A stretch of 64,000 nt of DNA from Anderseniella sp. (GTDB lineage: Bacteria > Pseudomonadota > Alphaproteobacteria > Rhizobiales > Aestuariivirgaceae): contig JANQOK010000016.1 of NCBI GenBank assembly GCA_028289645.1, positions 248,001-312,000 of the forward strand, in the 5' to 3' direction. Shown piece after piece: positions 44,008 through 54,424 of the stretch (positions are counted from its first letter, which is position 1; each line of letters begins with the position of its first letter). Both the position numbers and the translations under genes were made by a program. The notes under the pieces are model-generated. The model searched no databases. It was not told where the DNA came from and was given only the letters and a program-made list of their open reading frames with translations.

Positions 44008-45138
44008 ATGAACGTGAACCAGACACCCTCCCGGCTGGACCTGTCCAGCGCACCCGCATCGGCCCCTGTGATACCGCAGGTCAAGGCACGCGGCCGTGGT
44101 GTGGGCAGCAATGCAAGCGGACGCTTTGAAGCGTTCAGGCGGTCCGGCTTCGATGACGGCTGGCACCGCGAAGACGACGACCTGCCGGTGCTCAGGACCC
44201 ACGTCACAGAAGAGGCGGCACGCTCCATCATTGCGCGCAATGTCTCACCGGACATCTCGTTTGACCGCTCGATCAACCCGTACCGTGGCTGCGAGCATGG
44301 CTGTTCCTATTGTTATGCGCGGCCCAGCCACGCTTATCTGGGCCTGTCGGCTGGGCTCGATTTTGAAAGCCGTCTGTTTGCCAAGACCAATGCGGTTGAG
44401 CTGCTGCACAAGGAACTTGGAGCAAAGGGCTATGAGCCGGCAACCATCGCGCTTGGTGCCAACACCGACCCTTACCAACCGATCGAACGGCAGTACCGCC
44501 TGACACGCGACATCCTCAAGGTGCTGAACGACTGCAACCATCCGGTTGGCATTGTCACGAAATCAGCGCTGGTGACCCGTGATATCGACATCCTCAAACC
44601 CATGGCCGAGAAAGGCCTGGTGAAGGTCGCGCTGTCACTCACAACGCTGGACCATAAGCTGTCACGCCAGATGGAGCCGCGTGCGTCTGCACCGGGCAAA
44701 CGGCTGCAGGCGCTTGAACTTCTGTCGGCTGCAGGCATTCCCACCGTCGTCATGACGGCACCGGTCATTCCGGCTATCAACGACATGGAAATCGAAAAAC
44801 TGCTTGGGGCGGCACAGGCCGCAGGCGCACGCGAGGCAGGTTATGTCCTGCTGCGCCTGCCGCATGAGTTGAAGGAGCTGTTCCGCGAGTGGCTGGAACG
44901 GGAATTTCCCGACCGGGCGAGGCACGTGATGAACCTGGTCCGGGATATCCGCGGCGGCCGCGACAATGATCCCGAATTCGGGGCACGCATGACCGGGCGC
45001 GGCCCTTATGCCTGGCAGATCGGACGACGGTTTGAACTGGCGTGCAAGCGGCTCGGCCTCAACAAGGCAAAACTGAAACTGCGCGCCGACCTGTTTGAAC
45101 GCCCGGTACAGCCGGGTGAGCAGCTTTCGCTGCTTTAG
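44008..45138 (+). CDS. PA0069-type radical SAM protein
   Basis: A 376-residue radical SAM protein related to spore photoproduct lyase-like SplB proteins. The cluster motif C-x3-C-x2-C is in YRGCEHGCSYCYARPSHAYLG (about residues 91-111), then IALGANTDPYQPIE and VGIVTKSALVTRDIDIL. N-terminal residues 1-60 are basic and variable. The family has no proven function; DNA photoproduct repair has been suggested for relatives. It stands alone and is divergent from the glycosyltransferase pair. Confidence 0.9.
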   Translation: MNVNQTPSRLDLSSAPASAPVIPQVKARGRGVGSNASGRFEAFRRSGFDDGWHREDDDLPVLRTHVTEEAARSIIARNVSPDISFDRSINPYRGCEHGCSYCYARPSHAYLGLSAGLDFESRLFAKTNAVELLHKELGAKGYEPATIALGANTDPYQPIERQYRLTRDILKVLNDCNHPVGIVTKSALVTRDIDILKPMAEKGLVKVALSLTTLDHKLSRQMEPRASAPGKRLQALELLSAAGIPTVVMTAPVIPAINDMEIEKLLGAAQAAGAREAGYVLLRLPHELKELFREWLEREFPDRARHVMNLVRDIRGGRDNDPEFGARMTGRGPYAWQIGRRFELACKRLGLNKAKLKLRADLFERPVQPGEQLSLL

Positions 45139-45148
45139 GGTCCTGGTG

Positions 45149-46174
45149 CTAGAGCATGATCCATTCGAAACCGTATCCTGCTGCCAGCGACCCGGTCAGC
45201 GCCAGCGCGAGATAGAGAACAAACGGCTTCAGCCTGAGCACCGGGAAGATCGCCATGGCGCCCCAGATGCTGACCACGCCGCCGGAAACCAGAAAGGCCA
45301 TGGCGGCACCCGGTGACATGCCGTGATCCATTAGTCCGCGTGTCAGCGGAAGAGCGGCATAGCCATCCAGATAGGCAGGCGCACCGACAAATACGGCAAA
45401 TGGAATGGCCCACCAGGCCTCACTGCCCACATATGCCGACAGGGAGTCCGGCTGCAATACCGCATTGAGAGCGAACTCTGCCGCAAACGCCGGAATCAGG
45501 CAGATCAGGATCAGCCGGGTCGTGGCGGCGAACGTCTGGCGAAAAACGGTTATTCGCTGCCGGTCATTCCAGATGTAAGGGGCGAATTTCAGGGGAGTGC
45601 CGCAGGTGCTTTGCGACAGTTTTCCGACGATTGCGTTGTCACGCAGCGACGCCTTTGCCCAATTGCGGCCGGCAAACGCCGAGGTGATGGCGCCGCCCCA
45701 CAGGCCGAGACCGAAGGCGGCAATGGTCTTGCCGACCGCAAATGCAACCCCCAGGGTAGCTGCCGTCGTGGCCAGCATGGCCGGGTCGGTCACCGGCGAC
45801 GACAACCAGAACGCCATCACCGGCGCCAACGGCACGCCCGCGGCCAGCAGGCCGGCCATCAAGGGCAATACCGTCACTCCGCACACCGGCGTGATCGCAC
45901 CGATCGCAGACGCTGCAAGGATGGAATACAGCGCCCGGCCTTCAAAGACACCGGCGATATGACCGCCCGCACCGCTGGCCATGATCCAGGCGGCCAGAAC
46001 GATGCCCGGAACAACGATCGGGGCCACAATCAGCAGGCTCCAGGCCACAAATCCGGTCATCTCGATCAGGAACCGCGGCCACAACCACAGCAGCCCCAGT
46101 CCGGCAAAAGCAGCCAGGCCCAGCAGAACTGTCGCTGTGTTAATGCGTTTGACCGGTGAACTGAGATCGGACAT
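45149..46174 (-). CDS. PF03773 (DUF318) permease
   Basis: A 341-residue inner-membrane protein with eight or more helices in two related halves. The first half has the family motif ITPVCGVTVLPLMAGLLAAGVPLAPVMAFWLSSPVTDPAM around residues 93-132. A charged loop follows, then the second half VGAPAYLDGYAALPLTRGLMDHG. The family includes the methylarsenite exporter ArsP, but the ArsP cysteine set is not complete here (a single Cys in TPVCG). A divergent LysR gene likely controls it. Confidence 0.85.
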   Translation of the reverse strand: MSDLSSPVKRINTATVLLGLAAFAGLGLLWLWPRFLIEMTGFVAWSLLIVAPIVVPGIVLAAWIMASGAGGHIAGVFEGRALYSILAASAIGAITPVCGVTVLPLMAGLLAAGVPLAPVMAFWLSSPVTDPAMLATTAATLGVAFAVGKTIAAFGLGLWGGAITSAFAGRNWAKASLRDNAIVGKLSQSTCGTPLKFAPYIWNDRQRITVFRQTFAATTRLILICLIPAFAAEFALNAVLQPDSLSAYVGSEAWWAIPFAVFVGAPAYLDGYAALPLTRGLMDHGMSPGAAMAFLVSGGVVSIWGAMAIFPVLRLKPFVLYLALALTGSLAAGYGFEWIML

Positions 46175-46268
46175 GGGAGCGCTCCACCTGCAGGGACTGC
46201 TTGGAAAATGCGCCTGATTGAGCCATAAGTAAAACGGGTAATATTAATGTCAGTCATGAGATTTTCCG

Positions 46269-47123
46269 ATGGATCAGTTGAACAGCGACCTGTTGCGGAC
46301 ATTCCTGGCGGTGGCTGAAACCGGCAGCATGACGGAGGGTGCGGCGCGCATCCTGCGCTCGCAGTCAGCGACCAGCCTGCAGATCGGAAAGCTTGAGGAA
46401 CTGCTCGGCCAACCGGTTTTTGACCGGCACGGCCGCGGTGTCGCGCTGACAGCCACTGGAGAGCGGCTGCTGCCCGTTGCACGCGATGTCACCCGCACCC
46501 TGTCATCGGCCATGCGCGATCTGACGTCGGACGGCATGCTAGGCAAGATCCGCCTGGGCATTCCGGACGATCACAGTCAGCAAATGCTGTCGCAGATCAT
46601 CGGCGAGTTTGCTCAGTCCCACCCGAGGGTAGAATTGGACGTATCCTGTGCCCTAAGCGCAGGGTTTCCTGCCGCCCTTTCTGCCGGTGACTTGGACATT
46701 GCCGTCTATGAGGTGGAACAACCGGACAGCCGGCAAGAGGTATTGCGGGCGGAACAAACCTTCTGGATGATGTCGCGCCACCACAATTTGTTACAACGCG
46801 ATCCGCTTCCGGTCGCGCTGTTTGACCGTGAATGCTGGTGGCGCGACGTTGCCCTTTCTGCCTTGCACGCCAGCGGCCGACCGTTTCGGATCGTCTATTC
46901 GAGCCAGAGCGTTGCCGGCGTTGCAGCGGCAATTGAGGCCGGCGTTGCAATCGGGCTTCTCAGCGAAACTTCGCTGAGCGACAGTCTAACGACGCTGTGC
47001 AACGAGCGCGGGTTTGCCGACACACCAACGTCTACCCTTGTACTTGACAGCCGAAGCGGACCAGATGATGCGGCAATGCAGGCGATGGAGACGGCCATCC
47101 GCGAAGCATTCATTGCCGGCTGA
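46269..47123 (+). CDS. LysR family transcriptional regulator
   Basis: A 284-residue regulator. The N-terminal winged helix runs LLRTFLAVAETGSMTEGAARILRSQSATSLQIGKLEELLG (residues 8-47) and GRGVALTATGERLL, followed by the periplasmic-binding-like effector domain (LGIPDDHSQQM, DIAVYEVEQ, GVAIGLLSE). It diverges from the permease gene across 94 bases and probably regulates it. The effector is unknown. Confidence 0.92.
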   Translation: MDQLNSDLLRTFLAVAETGSMTEGAARILRSQSATSLQIGKLEELLGQPVFDRHGRGVALTATGERLLPVARDVTRTLSSAMRDLTSDGMLGKIRLGIPDDHSQQMLSQIIGEFAQSHPRVELDVSCALSAGFPAALSAGDLDIAVYEVEQPDSRQEVLRAEQTFWMMSRHHNLLQRDPLPVALFDRECWWRDVALSALHASGRPFRIVYSSQSVAGVAAAIEAGVAIGLLSETSLSDSLTTLCNERGFADTPTSTLVLDSRSGPDDAAMQAMETAIREAFIAG

Positions 47124-47222
47124 ACAACAAAGGCGCCTGGTCCGCCGCTCTAGCCAGTCAGCCGGCATTCGTTGTATTGCTGGCTCAGAAACCCTTTCAT
47201 CTGTCGAAGACAAGGTCGTCAA

Positions 47223-48155
47223 GTGGGCAGTGCAACCATCAATATCGTACTGCCGCTGTTCGCCATCCTGCTGGCAGGCTATTTCGCGGGCCGCTCCGGC
47301 CTGTTTGGAGACACCAGCAGCGCAGTTCTGAACCGCTTCGTGTTCGTGGTTTCGCTGCCCTCGCTGGTGTTCGTTTCCCTGTCGCGGGTAACCGTTGACC
47401 AGTTCTTCAACTGGCCGTTCCTGGGCACGCTCGGCGGCGGCATGCTGACCACATACCTGATTTCCATGGCCGTGGCGCGGCTGGTGTTTCCCGGCAGCCT
47501 GGCGCAACTTGGCCTGCACGGCCTGGCGGCGATGTATTCCAGCACCGGCTACATCGGATTGCCGATCCTGCTGATCGCGTTTGGCAATGAAGCCCTGGTT
47601 CCGGGCATCATCGGGGCGGTTATCACGGGCGCGGTGTTTATGCCGATCGCAATCGTCCTTGTTGAAATCAGCAGGCGTGACAAATCCCGGCCCTTTAACC
47701 TGACACCCCTGATCAACGTGGCCCGAAACCCGATTTTCATTGCCACCGCCGCCGGCCTGCTGGTGTCCGCATCGGGGTTCGGGCTGCCTAAGCCGGTTGC
47801 CATGTTCTGCGACCTGCTCGGCGGCGCGTTCACCCCGTGTGCGCTGTTTTCCGCCGGGCTGTTCATGGTGGGTTGCAGGGTTGCAGGCGACGGCCGCGAA
47901 ATCGGCTGGCTTGTTTTGATGAAGCTGGCCATTCACCCGCTTATCACATGGTGGCTGGCCTACCATGTGTTCGAACTGGAAGGCATCTTGCCGGCGGTCG
48001 CGGTCATACAGGCAGCCCTGCCGTGCGGCGTGCCGGTGTTCGTGCTGGCGCAGCAATATCAGATCTTCGTTGCCCGGGCCAACGCGGCAGTGGTGATCTC
48101 CACCGCGCTTTCGGTGGTGACGCTGTCGGTGCTGCTGGGCGTGCTGGTTGTGTGA
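47223..48155 (+). CDS. AEC family transporter
   Basis: A 310-residue membrane protein of the auxin efflux carrier/bile-acid-like superfamily with ten predicted helices. It begins INIVLPLFAILLAGYFAGRSGL and shows YSSTGYIGLPILLIAFG and the second repeat ARNPIFIATAAGLLVSASG with VIQAALPCGVPVFVLAQQY. It exports organic anions in known relatives. The start is GTG 47223 with AGG 7 bases upstream. It follows the LysR gene in the same direction after about 100 bases. Confidence 0.88.
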   Translation: MGSATINIVLPLFAILLAGYFAGRSGLFGDTSSAVLNRFVFVVSLPSLVFVSLSRVTVDQFFNWPFLGTLGGGMLTTYLISMAVARLVFPGSLAQLGLHGLAAMYSSTGYIGLPILLIAFGNEALVPGIIGAVITGAVFMPIAIVLVEISRRDKSRPFNLTPLINVARNPIFIATAAGLLVSASGFGLPKPVAMFCDLLGGAFTPCALFSAGLFMVGCRVAGDGREIGWLVLMKLAIHPLITWWLAYHVFELEGILPAVAVIQAALPCGVPVFVLAQQYQIFVARANAAVVISTALSVVTLSVLLGVLVV

Positions 48156-48166
48156 AATGTGCCGGA

Positions 48167-49108
48167 TCAGGATGGCTTTCTGCCGGTGTACGTGGCGCCG
48201 ATGGCGGCGGACATGACCGCCGCTGCCGCGAGCAGGCCGCGCGCTTCAATGGTTTCAGCGAGCAGCACCGCTCCGACCACCATCGCCACCACCGGCTCTA
48301 TCGCCAGTATAATGCCGTGTTTGCGCAGCGGCATTTTCTTCAGTGCTTCAAACTCCAGCACCGTGGGAATGGTTGTGGACAGCACTGCAACGCCGAGCAC
48401 AACCAGCAGCAAGCCGGGCGCAATCTGAACGATGTCGCTGCTGAAGGCGGCGAACGGGATCAGCACCAGCGTTGCGACGATCATGGCCGGCGACAGGACG
48501 CTGCCGCCCGGGAAAATGCGCCCCACCCGCACACTCAGCAGGATGAACGCGGCCCAGGCGCATCCGGTAATGGCAGCAAACACAACGCCCAGCGGATCCA
48601 GGCCGCTGCCTATGTCGGGTGTCAGCAGGGCAAGTCCGATCCCGGCAAGCGCGATCCACAGAAGGTCAACAGGCCGCCTGGAATTGAAAACCGCAACGCC
48701 AAGCGGTCCCATGAACTCAATTGTCACCGCAATGCCCAGGGGGATACGGGCAATTGCATGAAAGAAACACAGGCTCTGTATGGCAATGACGCAACCAAAC
48801 AGCACAATCAGGGCCGCGTTGCTGCGTAACCTTCGGTCAAACACCGGCGGCGCTGCGATCGCCACGAGGACGGCGCCGAATGCCACCCTCAGAAACACCG
48901 TGCCGCTTGGCCCGAGGGCTGCGAAGGTGTGGATCGCAAGCACGGAACCGAGCTGCACCGAAACAATCGCCAGCAGCAACAGTCCTGTCGGCGGCAAGGT
49001 GCCCAGCACCCGTGACACGGCCCGTGTCAGGGACTTCCAGCCCGGCGGATCGGGAAAGCCGCAACTGGATACGGTCGCTCCAGCCGGCATCTGTGAAGTG
49101 CTTGTCAT
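48167..49108 (-). CDS. EamA family transporter, RhtA-like
   Basis: A 313-residue ten-helix drug/metabolite transporter. The two EamA repeats are seen: [35 protein letters not shown] in the first and the later [35 protein letters not shown] in the second. This closely follows the amino-acid exporter RhtA (threonine/homoserine). It converges with the AEC gene with an 11-base gap. A GGAGG ribosome site lies 11 bases upstream of ATG 49108. The substrate is inferred only. Confidence 0.87.
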   Translation of the reverse strand: MTSTSQMPAGATVSSCGFPDPPGWKSLTRAVSRVLGTLPPTGLLLLAIVSVQLGSVLAIHTFAALGPSGTVFLRVAFGAVLVAIAAPPVFDRRLRSNAALIVLFGCVIAIQSLCFFHAIARIPLGIAVTIEFMGPLGVAVFNSRRPVDLLWIALAGIGLALLTPDIGSGLDPLGVVFAAITGCAWAAFILLSVRVGRIFPGGSVLSPAMIVATLVLIPFAAFSSDIVQIAPGLLLVVLGVAVLSTTIPTVLEFEALKKMPLRKHGIILAIEPVVAMVVGAVLLAETIEARGLLAAAAVMSAAIGATYTGRKPS

Positions 49109-49239
49109 CGCGAACGCTTCCTCCCGGTCGCATGTGCCTGCAACAGGCAGATGACCATGAATTTGCCGCTGCTGGCAACGGCGCAACACAATTGGCCGGG
49201 GTTGCGGCAAACGACTATCGCATCTTTGCGCTCACCCTT

Positions 49240-49887
49240 ATGATGGCGGCGATGGCGATTCGATCTGTGACACAACCCGATTTCACCCTTGAGCAAACTG
49301 CGCTTGATGACGGCGCGCGCCTTGTGGCCGGCGTGGACGAAGCCGGTCGCGGCCCGATTGCCGGCCCTGTCGTGGCAGCAGCCGTCATCCTCAATCCGGA
49401 CCATGTTCCGCACGGGCTGAACGACAGCAAGAAGCTGTCCGAACAGGCCCGTGAAGCACTGTTTGCGGAAGTCCTTGCAACGGCGGATATCGGGGTTGGC
49501 GTCGCCGATGTTGCCCGCATCGACGAGATGAACATCCTGTGGGCGACCATGTGGGCGATGACCGAGGCGATTGCCGATCTTGAAAACCAGCCCGACCGGG
49601 CGCTTGTCGACGGCAACCGGTGCCCGAAACTCGACTGCCCGGCCGATGCTGTTGTCAGAGGCGATGCCAGGTCGGTGTCCATTGCGGCTGCATCCATTGT
49701 CGCCAAGGTGACGCGCGACCGGATCATGGCATCGCTTGACCGGCAGTTGCCGCAATACGGATTTGCCCGCCATAAGGGCTATGGTACGGCATTTCACCTG
49801 GAAATGCTGAAGCTGCACGGGCCCTCAACCCACCACCGCAGCTCGTTTGCACCAGTGCGCCAGGCGCTCGCGGCACAGGCGCGTTAA
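49240..49887 (+). CDS. rnhB: Ribonuclease HII
   Basis: About 215 residues. RNase HII removes RNA from DNA hybrids and starts ribonucleotide excision. The catalytic DE-D-D set is visible: [21 protein letters not shown] (DE at about 31-32), ALVDGNRCP with the third Asp, and [16 protein letters not shown] before the last. Met codons at 49240, 49243 and 49252 are equal candidates and none has a clear ribosome site. The stop codon lies inside the CtrA-type box at 49883-49898, upstream of ccrM. Confidence 0.93.
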   Translation: MMAAMAIRSVTQPDFTLEQTALDDGARLVAGVDEAGRGPIAGPVVAAAVILNPDHVPHGLNDSKKLSEQAREALFAEVLATADIGVGVADVARIDEMNILWATMWAMTEAIADLENQPDRALVDGNRCPKLDCPADAVVRGDARSVSIAAASIVAKVTRDRIMASLDRQLPQYGFARHKGYGTAFHLEMLKLHGPSTHHRSSFAPVRQALAAQAR

Positions 49888-49898
49888 CCATTTATTAA
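49883..49898 (-). promoter_or_regulatory. CtrA-type box upstream of ccrM
   Basis: On the minus strand TTAA-TAAATGG-TTAAC exactly meets the TTAA-N7-TTAAC consensus of the cell-cycle regulator CtrA. It overlaps the rnhB stop codon and lies 146 bases upstream of the chosen ccrM start. In Caulobacter ccrM is activated by CtrA, so the same logic is likely here. Confidence 0.7.
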
Positions 49899-49904
49899 GA
49901 ATTT

Positions 49905-51151
<1,247 letters not shown>

Positions 51152-51154
51152 GCT

Positions 51155-51658
51155 ATGACGATCACGGTGCGTGCAGCAGTTTTGGACGACGCGCCCGGCA
51201 TCTGCATCGTCTACAATCAGGGCATCAAGGACCGGGTGGCTACGTTCGAGACCGATCCGAGATCGCCGGATGACATCGCCCACTGGTTCGGCGACGACGC
51301 CTTTCCGGTCGTTGTTGCGGAAGAAGACGGCCTGATCCTCGGATTTGCCTCCACCAGCGCCTATGGAACGCGGAAATGCTATGCCGGCATCCGGGAGTTT
51401 TCCATCTATGTGCACCGTCAGGCAAAACGGCGCGGCATTGCGCGCAGGCTGCTTCTTGCCCTGTGCGACGCTGTCGCCAAAGCCGGCTGCTGGAAAATCA
51501 CCTCGCGGATCTTCCCGGAAAACACCGCCAGCCTGGAATTGTGCAAGTCGCTGGGCTTCCGCGTCGTCGGCACCCATATGCGCCACGCCAAGCTCGATGG
51601 TGAGTGGCGTGATGTGGTGACCGTCGAGCGGTTGCTGGATCAGGCCGATGGCCGATAG
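51155..51658 (+). CDS. GNAT acetyltransferase, phosphinothricin/arsinothricin (Pat/ArsN)-like
   Basis: A 167-residue GNAT. IYNQGIKDRVATFETDPRS (about residues 20-38), EFSIYVHRQAKRRGIARRLL with the acetyl-CoA loop, KITSRIFPENTASLELCKSLGFR and DGEWRDVVTVERLL give the Pat subfamily. This group acetylates phosphinothricin or, in the ArsN1 branch, arsinothricin. The close match to the ArsN1-style opening is suggestive, but acetylation of methionine sulfoximine or other small amines is equally possible. It starts 3 bases after ccrM and is co-transcribed. Confidence 0.85.
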   Translation: MTITVRAAVLDDAPGICIVYNQGIKDRVATFETDPRSPDDIAHWFGDDAFPVVVAEEDGLILGFASTSAYGTRKCYAGIREFSIYVHRQAKRRGIARRLLLALCDAVAKAGCWKITSRIFPENTASLELCKSLGFRVVGTHMRHAKLDGEWRDVVTVERLLDQADGR

Positions 51659-51783
51659 GCGGCCTCCTACCCGCAATGCAGTCTGTCGCAGACCGAACTA
51701 TTCCTGTGGATCGATCATCCGCCTTGCTCTACGGTCAGTCGTGAGCACCTAACCGGGGACTGCCTGACTACAGGCATCATGTC

Positions 51784-52644
51784 ATGGCAACCATGGACAA
51801 GTATCGAAGCCGCATCGAGGGGGCTATTACGGTATCCTACATGCACCTGGTGAATCGGTTTCCGGCGGTCAAAAGCCTCGAAGAAAGGCTGGTGCAGTCG
51901 TATATCAATGTCCTGACGAGCCAACGGCAGAAGCGCTGGCAGGAACGAGCGCAGCCGAATTTTATCATTATCGGCGGCATGAAATGCGGCACATCCAGTC
52001 TGTACAATTACCTTGGCCAGCACCCCCAGTTGCTGAGCTCAAACTACAAGGAAATTCGCTATTTTTCACATGATGAATATTTTTCACTGGGCGAGAGCTG
52101 GTACCGAACGCATTTCCCCAAAGCAAAAAACGTCCCCAAAGGGTCGCTCGTCTTCGAGGCATCTCCGGATTACCTGTTTTATCCCGAAGCGGCGCCGCGC
52201 ATGGCAAGTCTGCTGCCGGATATCAAGCTAATTGCGCTGTTGCGGAACCCGACAGAACGGGCATTGTCCCACTATTTCCATGACGTGAAGAAGGGTAGAT
52301 GCCAGGGCGAAATCATGGCCGCCCTGAGCGATCAGCATACAATATACCGGCCCAAGGGCATGTATAAAAACCAGCTTGAACTATACTATCAACTGTTTCC
52401 CTCTGAAAACATATTGATACTGAACAGTGAAGTGTTCTTTGCACAGCCAACAGACACGCTGAAACGCGTTTATGAGTTTCTCGGTGTCGATCCAGACTAT
52501 GAGGTTCGCGATCTGACACCCAGACAGGTCGGGTACAACCGGGAGCCTGTTGCTGCTGCCGTGTATGACTATCTGAACGAATACTACAAGCCTCACAACG
52601 AGGACCTGTTCAGGTTTATCGGCGAGGAATTCGACTGGCCATAG
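51784..52644 (+). CDS. Sulfotransferase family protein
   Basis: A 286-residue PAPS-dependent sulfotransferase. The 5'-phosphosulfate loop GGMKCGTSSLYNYLGQHP is at residues 64-81, and the 3'-phosphate motif is LIALLRNPTERALSHYFHDVKKG about 150-172. A downstream segment LILNSEVFFAQPTDTLKRVYEFLGVDPDY is typical of the NDST/heparan-type group. It likely sulfates a glycan or surface lipid. Local AT content is visibly higher than in the flanking ccrM and mutY genes, hinting at acquisition. It stands alone. Confidence 0.85.
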   Translation: MATMDKYRSRIEGAITVSYMHLVNRFPAVKSLEERLVQSYINVLTSQRQKRWQERAQPNFIIIGGMKCGTSSLYNYLGQHPQLLSSNYKEIRYFSHDEYFSLGESWYRTHFPKAKNVPKGSLVFEASPDYLFYPEAAPRMASLLPDIKLIALLRNPTERALSHYFHDVKKGRCQGEIMAALSDQHTIYRPKGMYKNQLELYYQLFPSENILILNSEVFFAQPTDTLKRVYEFLGVDPDYEVRDLTPRQVGYNREPVAAAVYDYLNEYYKPHNEDLFRFIGEEFDWP

Positions 52645-52663
52645 TGTTGCCCGACACCTCGCT

Positions 52664-53737
52664 CTAGACCCGCCGGAACACATCGGAGCCCAGCATGGCA
52701 ATGGCCACCTTCTTCATGGCAGTGGGCAGCGCTTCGACTGCCAGTTCATGGCGCGCCACCCAGCGCCAGTCGCCGTCCAGTGCTGGCAGATCATCAAACA
52801 GCTCGTCGGTGTGATGTAGGTCCAGGACCAGGTGGAAATGGGTGAATGTGTGCTCGACGACAAGTTTGGTGCTCGCCCAGCCGGATGCGTAGGGTGGCGC
52901 CTTTTCGCCGGTGTCTTTGCCAGTGGCCCACCCGGACGAGGGAAATTCCAGCATGCCGCCCAGCAGGCCCTTTTCTTCACGCCGGCGCATCAACACCGCA
53001 CCGTCTGAGCGCTCGGCCCAGAAAATCCGGGCTGAGCGAACCGGACGCTGTTTCTTGGGCGCCTTCATCGGCAGGGCTTCGGCAATGCCCAGGTCGCGGG
53101 CACGGCAGGCGCTCATCCAAGGGCAAATCAGGCAGTTGGGCCGCTTCGGCGTGCAGATGGTTGCGCCCAGATCCATCAGCGCCTGGGCAAAGTCACCCGG
53201 ACGACCCGCCGGCACCAGATCCAGCGTGTGTTCCCTGATTTCAGGCTTTGCTCCCGGCAACGGCGTCTTGATGGCCCGCAGGCGCGACATCACCCGTTCC
53301 ACATTGCCGTCGACGGCCGCAGCTCGCCGGTCAAAGGCGATGGCAGCGATAGCGGCTGCGGTGTAGGGGCCCACGCCGGGCAGGCTCAGCAGGTGTTCTT
53401 CGGTGTCGGGAAACCGCCCGCCATGGTTGGCCGCAACAGCCTTGGCGCAGGCATGCAGGTTGCGCGCGCGGGCGTAATATCCCAGCCCCGCCCATTCGCG
53501 CAGCACGTCGTCAAGCTCGGCCTGCGCCAGGTCGGCCACCGTCGGCCAGCGCGTGGTAAAGGCAGCAAAGTACCTGCCCACGGTTGCCACTGTCGTCTGC
53601 TGCAGCATGATCTCGGACATCCAGACCCGGTACGGGTCGACAGCCTCACCAGGCTTCGCCCGCCACGGCAGCGTGCGGGCGTGGCCGTCGTACCAGTCCA
53701 GCAATTGTGCCGACAACTGCTCATTTTCGCTGGCCAT
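52664..53737 (-). CDS. mutY: A/G-specific adenine glycosylase
   Basis: A 357-residue MutY, which removes adenine opposite 8-oxoguanine. LPWRAKPGEAVDPYRVWMSEIMLQQTTV, the helix-hairpin-helix LLSLPGVGPYTAAAIAAIAF and the catalytic Asp in AAVDGNVERVMSRL are present. The 4Fe-4S ligands C-x6-C-x2-C-x5-C appear in CTPKRPNCLICPWMSAC. The C-terminal Nudix-like domain for 8-oxoG recognition starts near residue 230 (RSARIFWAERSDGAVLMRRR). Divergent from the DUF721 gene, with mutY start at 53737. Confidence 0.95.
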   Translation of the reverse strand: MASENEQLSAQLLDWYDGHARTLPWRAKPGEAVDPYRVWMSEIMLQQTTVATVGRYFAAFTTRWPTVADLAQAELDDVLREWAGLGYYARARNLHACAKAVAANHGGRFPDTEEHLLSLPGVGPYTAAAIAAIAFDRRAAAVDGNVERVMSRLRAIKTPLPGAKPEIREHTLDLVPAGRPGDFAQALMDLGATICTPKRPNCLICPWMSACRARDLGIAEALPMKAPKKQRPVRSARIFWAERSDGAVLMRRREEKGLLGGMLEFPSSGWATGKDTGEKAPPYASGWASTKLVVEHTFTHFHLVLDLHHTDELFDDLPALDGDWRWVARHELAVEALPTAMKKVAIAMLGSDVFRRV

Positions 53738-53844
53738 GTTGTCATCATTAACTTCTTGCAACATAACGGACATGTGAAATCTCAGGGTTCTCGTTGAGGT
53801 ATCATTCAGGACAGGTTCATGGACGCAAGGCCAAAATGTAAGAT

Positions 53845-54339
53845 ATGAAAAGCCTCGATCATCATTTCCGGCACATTGTGCGCCCAGCCTTCGAGCAATA
53901 CGGGTTTGCACACGGCGACCTGGTGGCGCAATGGACGGCCATTGTCGGTGACCATGTTGCCGCGCAGTGTTCACCGGAACGTATGGTGTGGCCGAAAGGC
54001 CGGGACAAGGCGCAGCGTCATACCGAAGGCGCCACGCTTACGGTACGGGCCGATCACGGTGCCGGACTTGCATTGAGCTACGAAACACCGGCGATTATTG
54101 ACCGTATCAACGGGTTTTTCGGTTACCACGCCGTTGCAAGGATCAAGATAGTGCAGGGCGCGCGGGCCGGCAGTGGCAAGCAAAGGAACCGGGAAGTTGC
54201 CGCCCCCACGCCGGAAGTGATTGAACATGTCGAGCAGAAAACCGGCTCCATTGATAACGAGGGCCTCAAGGCAGCGCTGACCCGGCTGGGCGGCGCGGCT
54301 CTTGCAGATGCTGCAGCCAAGGCCAAGCAGGCCCGGTAA
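53845..54339 (+). CDS. DUF721/DciA-like protein
   Basis: A 164-residue protein. The DUF721 N-terminal half has VRPAFEQYGFAHGDLVAQWTAIVGDHVAAQCSPERMVWPKG and a beta part TLTVRADHGAGLALSYETPAIIDRINGFFGYHAV. DUF721 includes DciA, the ancestral replicative helicase operator, which is the likely role in alphaproteobacteria lacking DnaC, though not proven for this protein. The tail is helical and Ala/Lys-rich. The neighbours mutY, DsbA-like and smc form a familiar alphaproteobacterial order. Confidence 0.85.
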   Translation: MKSLDHHFRHIVRPAFEQYGFAHGDLVAQWTAIVGDHVAAQCSPERMVWPKGRDKAQRHTEGATLTVRADHGAGLALSYETPAIIDRINGFFGYHAVARIKIVQGARAGSGKQRNREVAAPTPEVIEHVEQKTGSIDNEGLKAALTRLGGAALADAAAKAKQAR

Positions 54340-54424
54340 ACCCTAAACTCAAACAACAGAAAGTTCTCCACAGCCGGATTTCCGGCTCGCCACAAACCCC
54401 AACATCCAGTAGGTAGACACCATT

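Noticed and set aside
47124-47222. Upstream start (MYCWLR...) for the AEC transporter
   Set aside because: GTG 47223 has a ribosome site and begins right at the first membrane helix; the upstream residues are not family-like.
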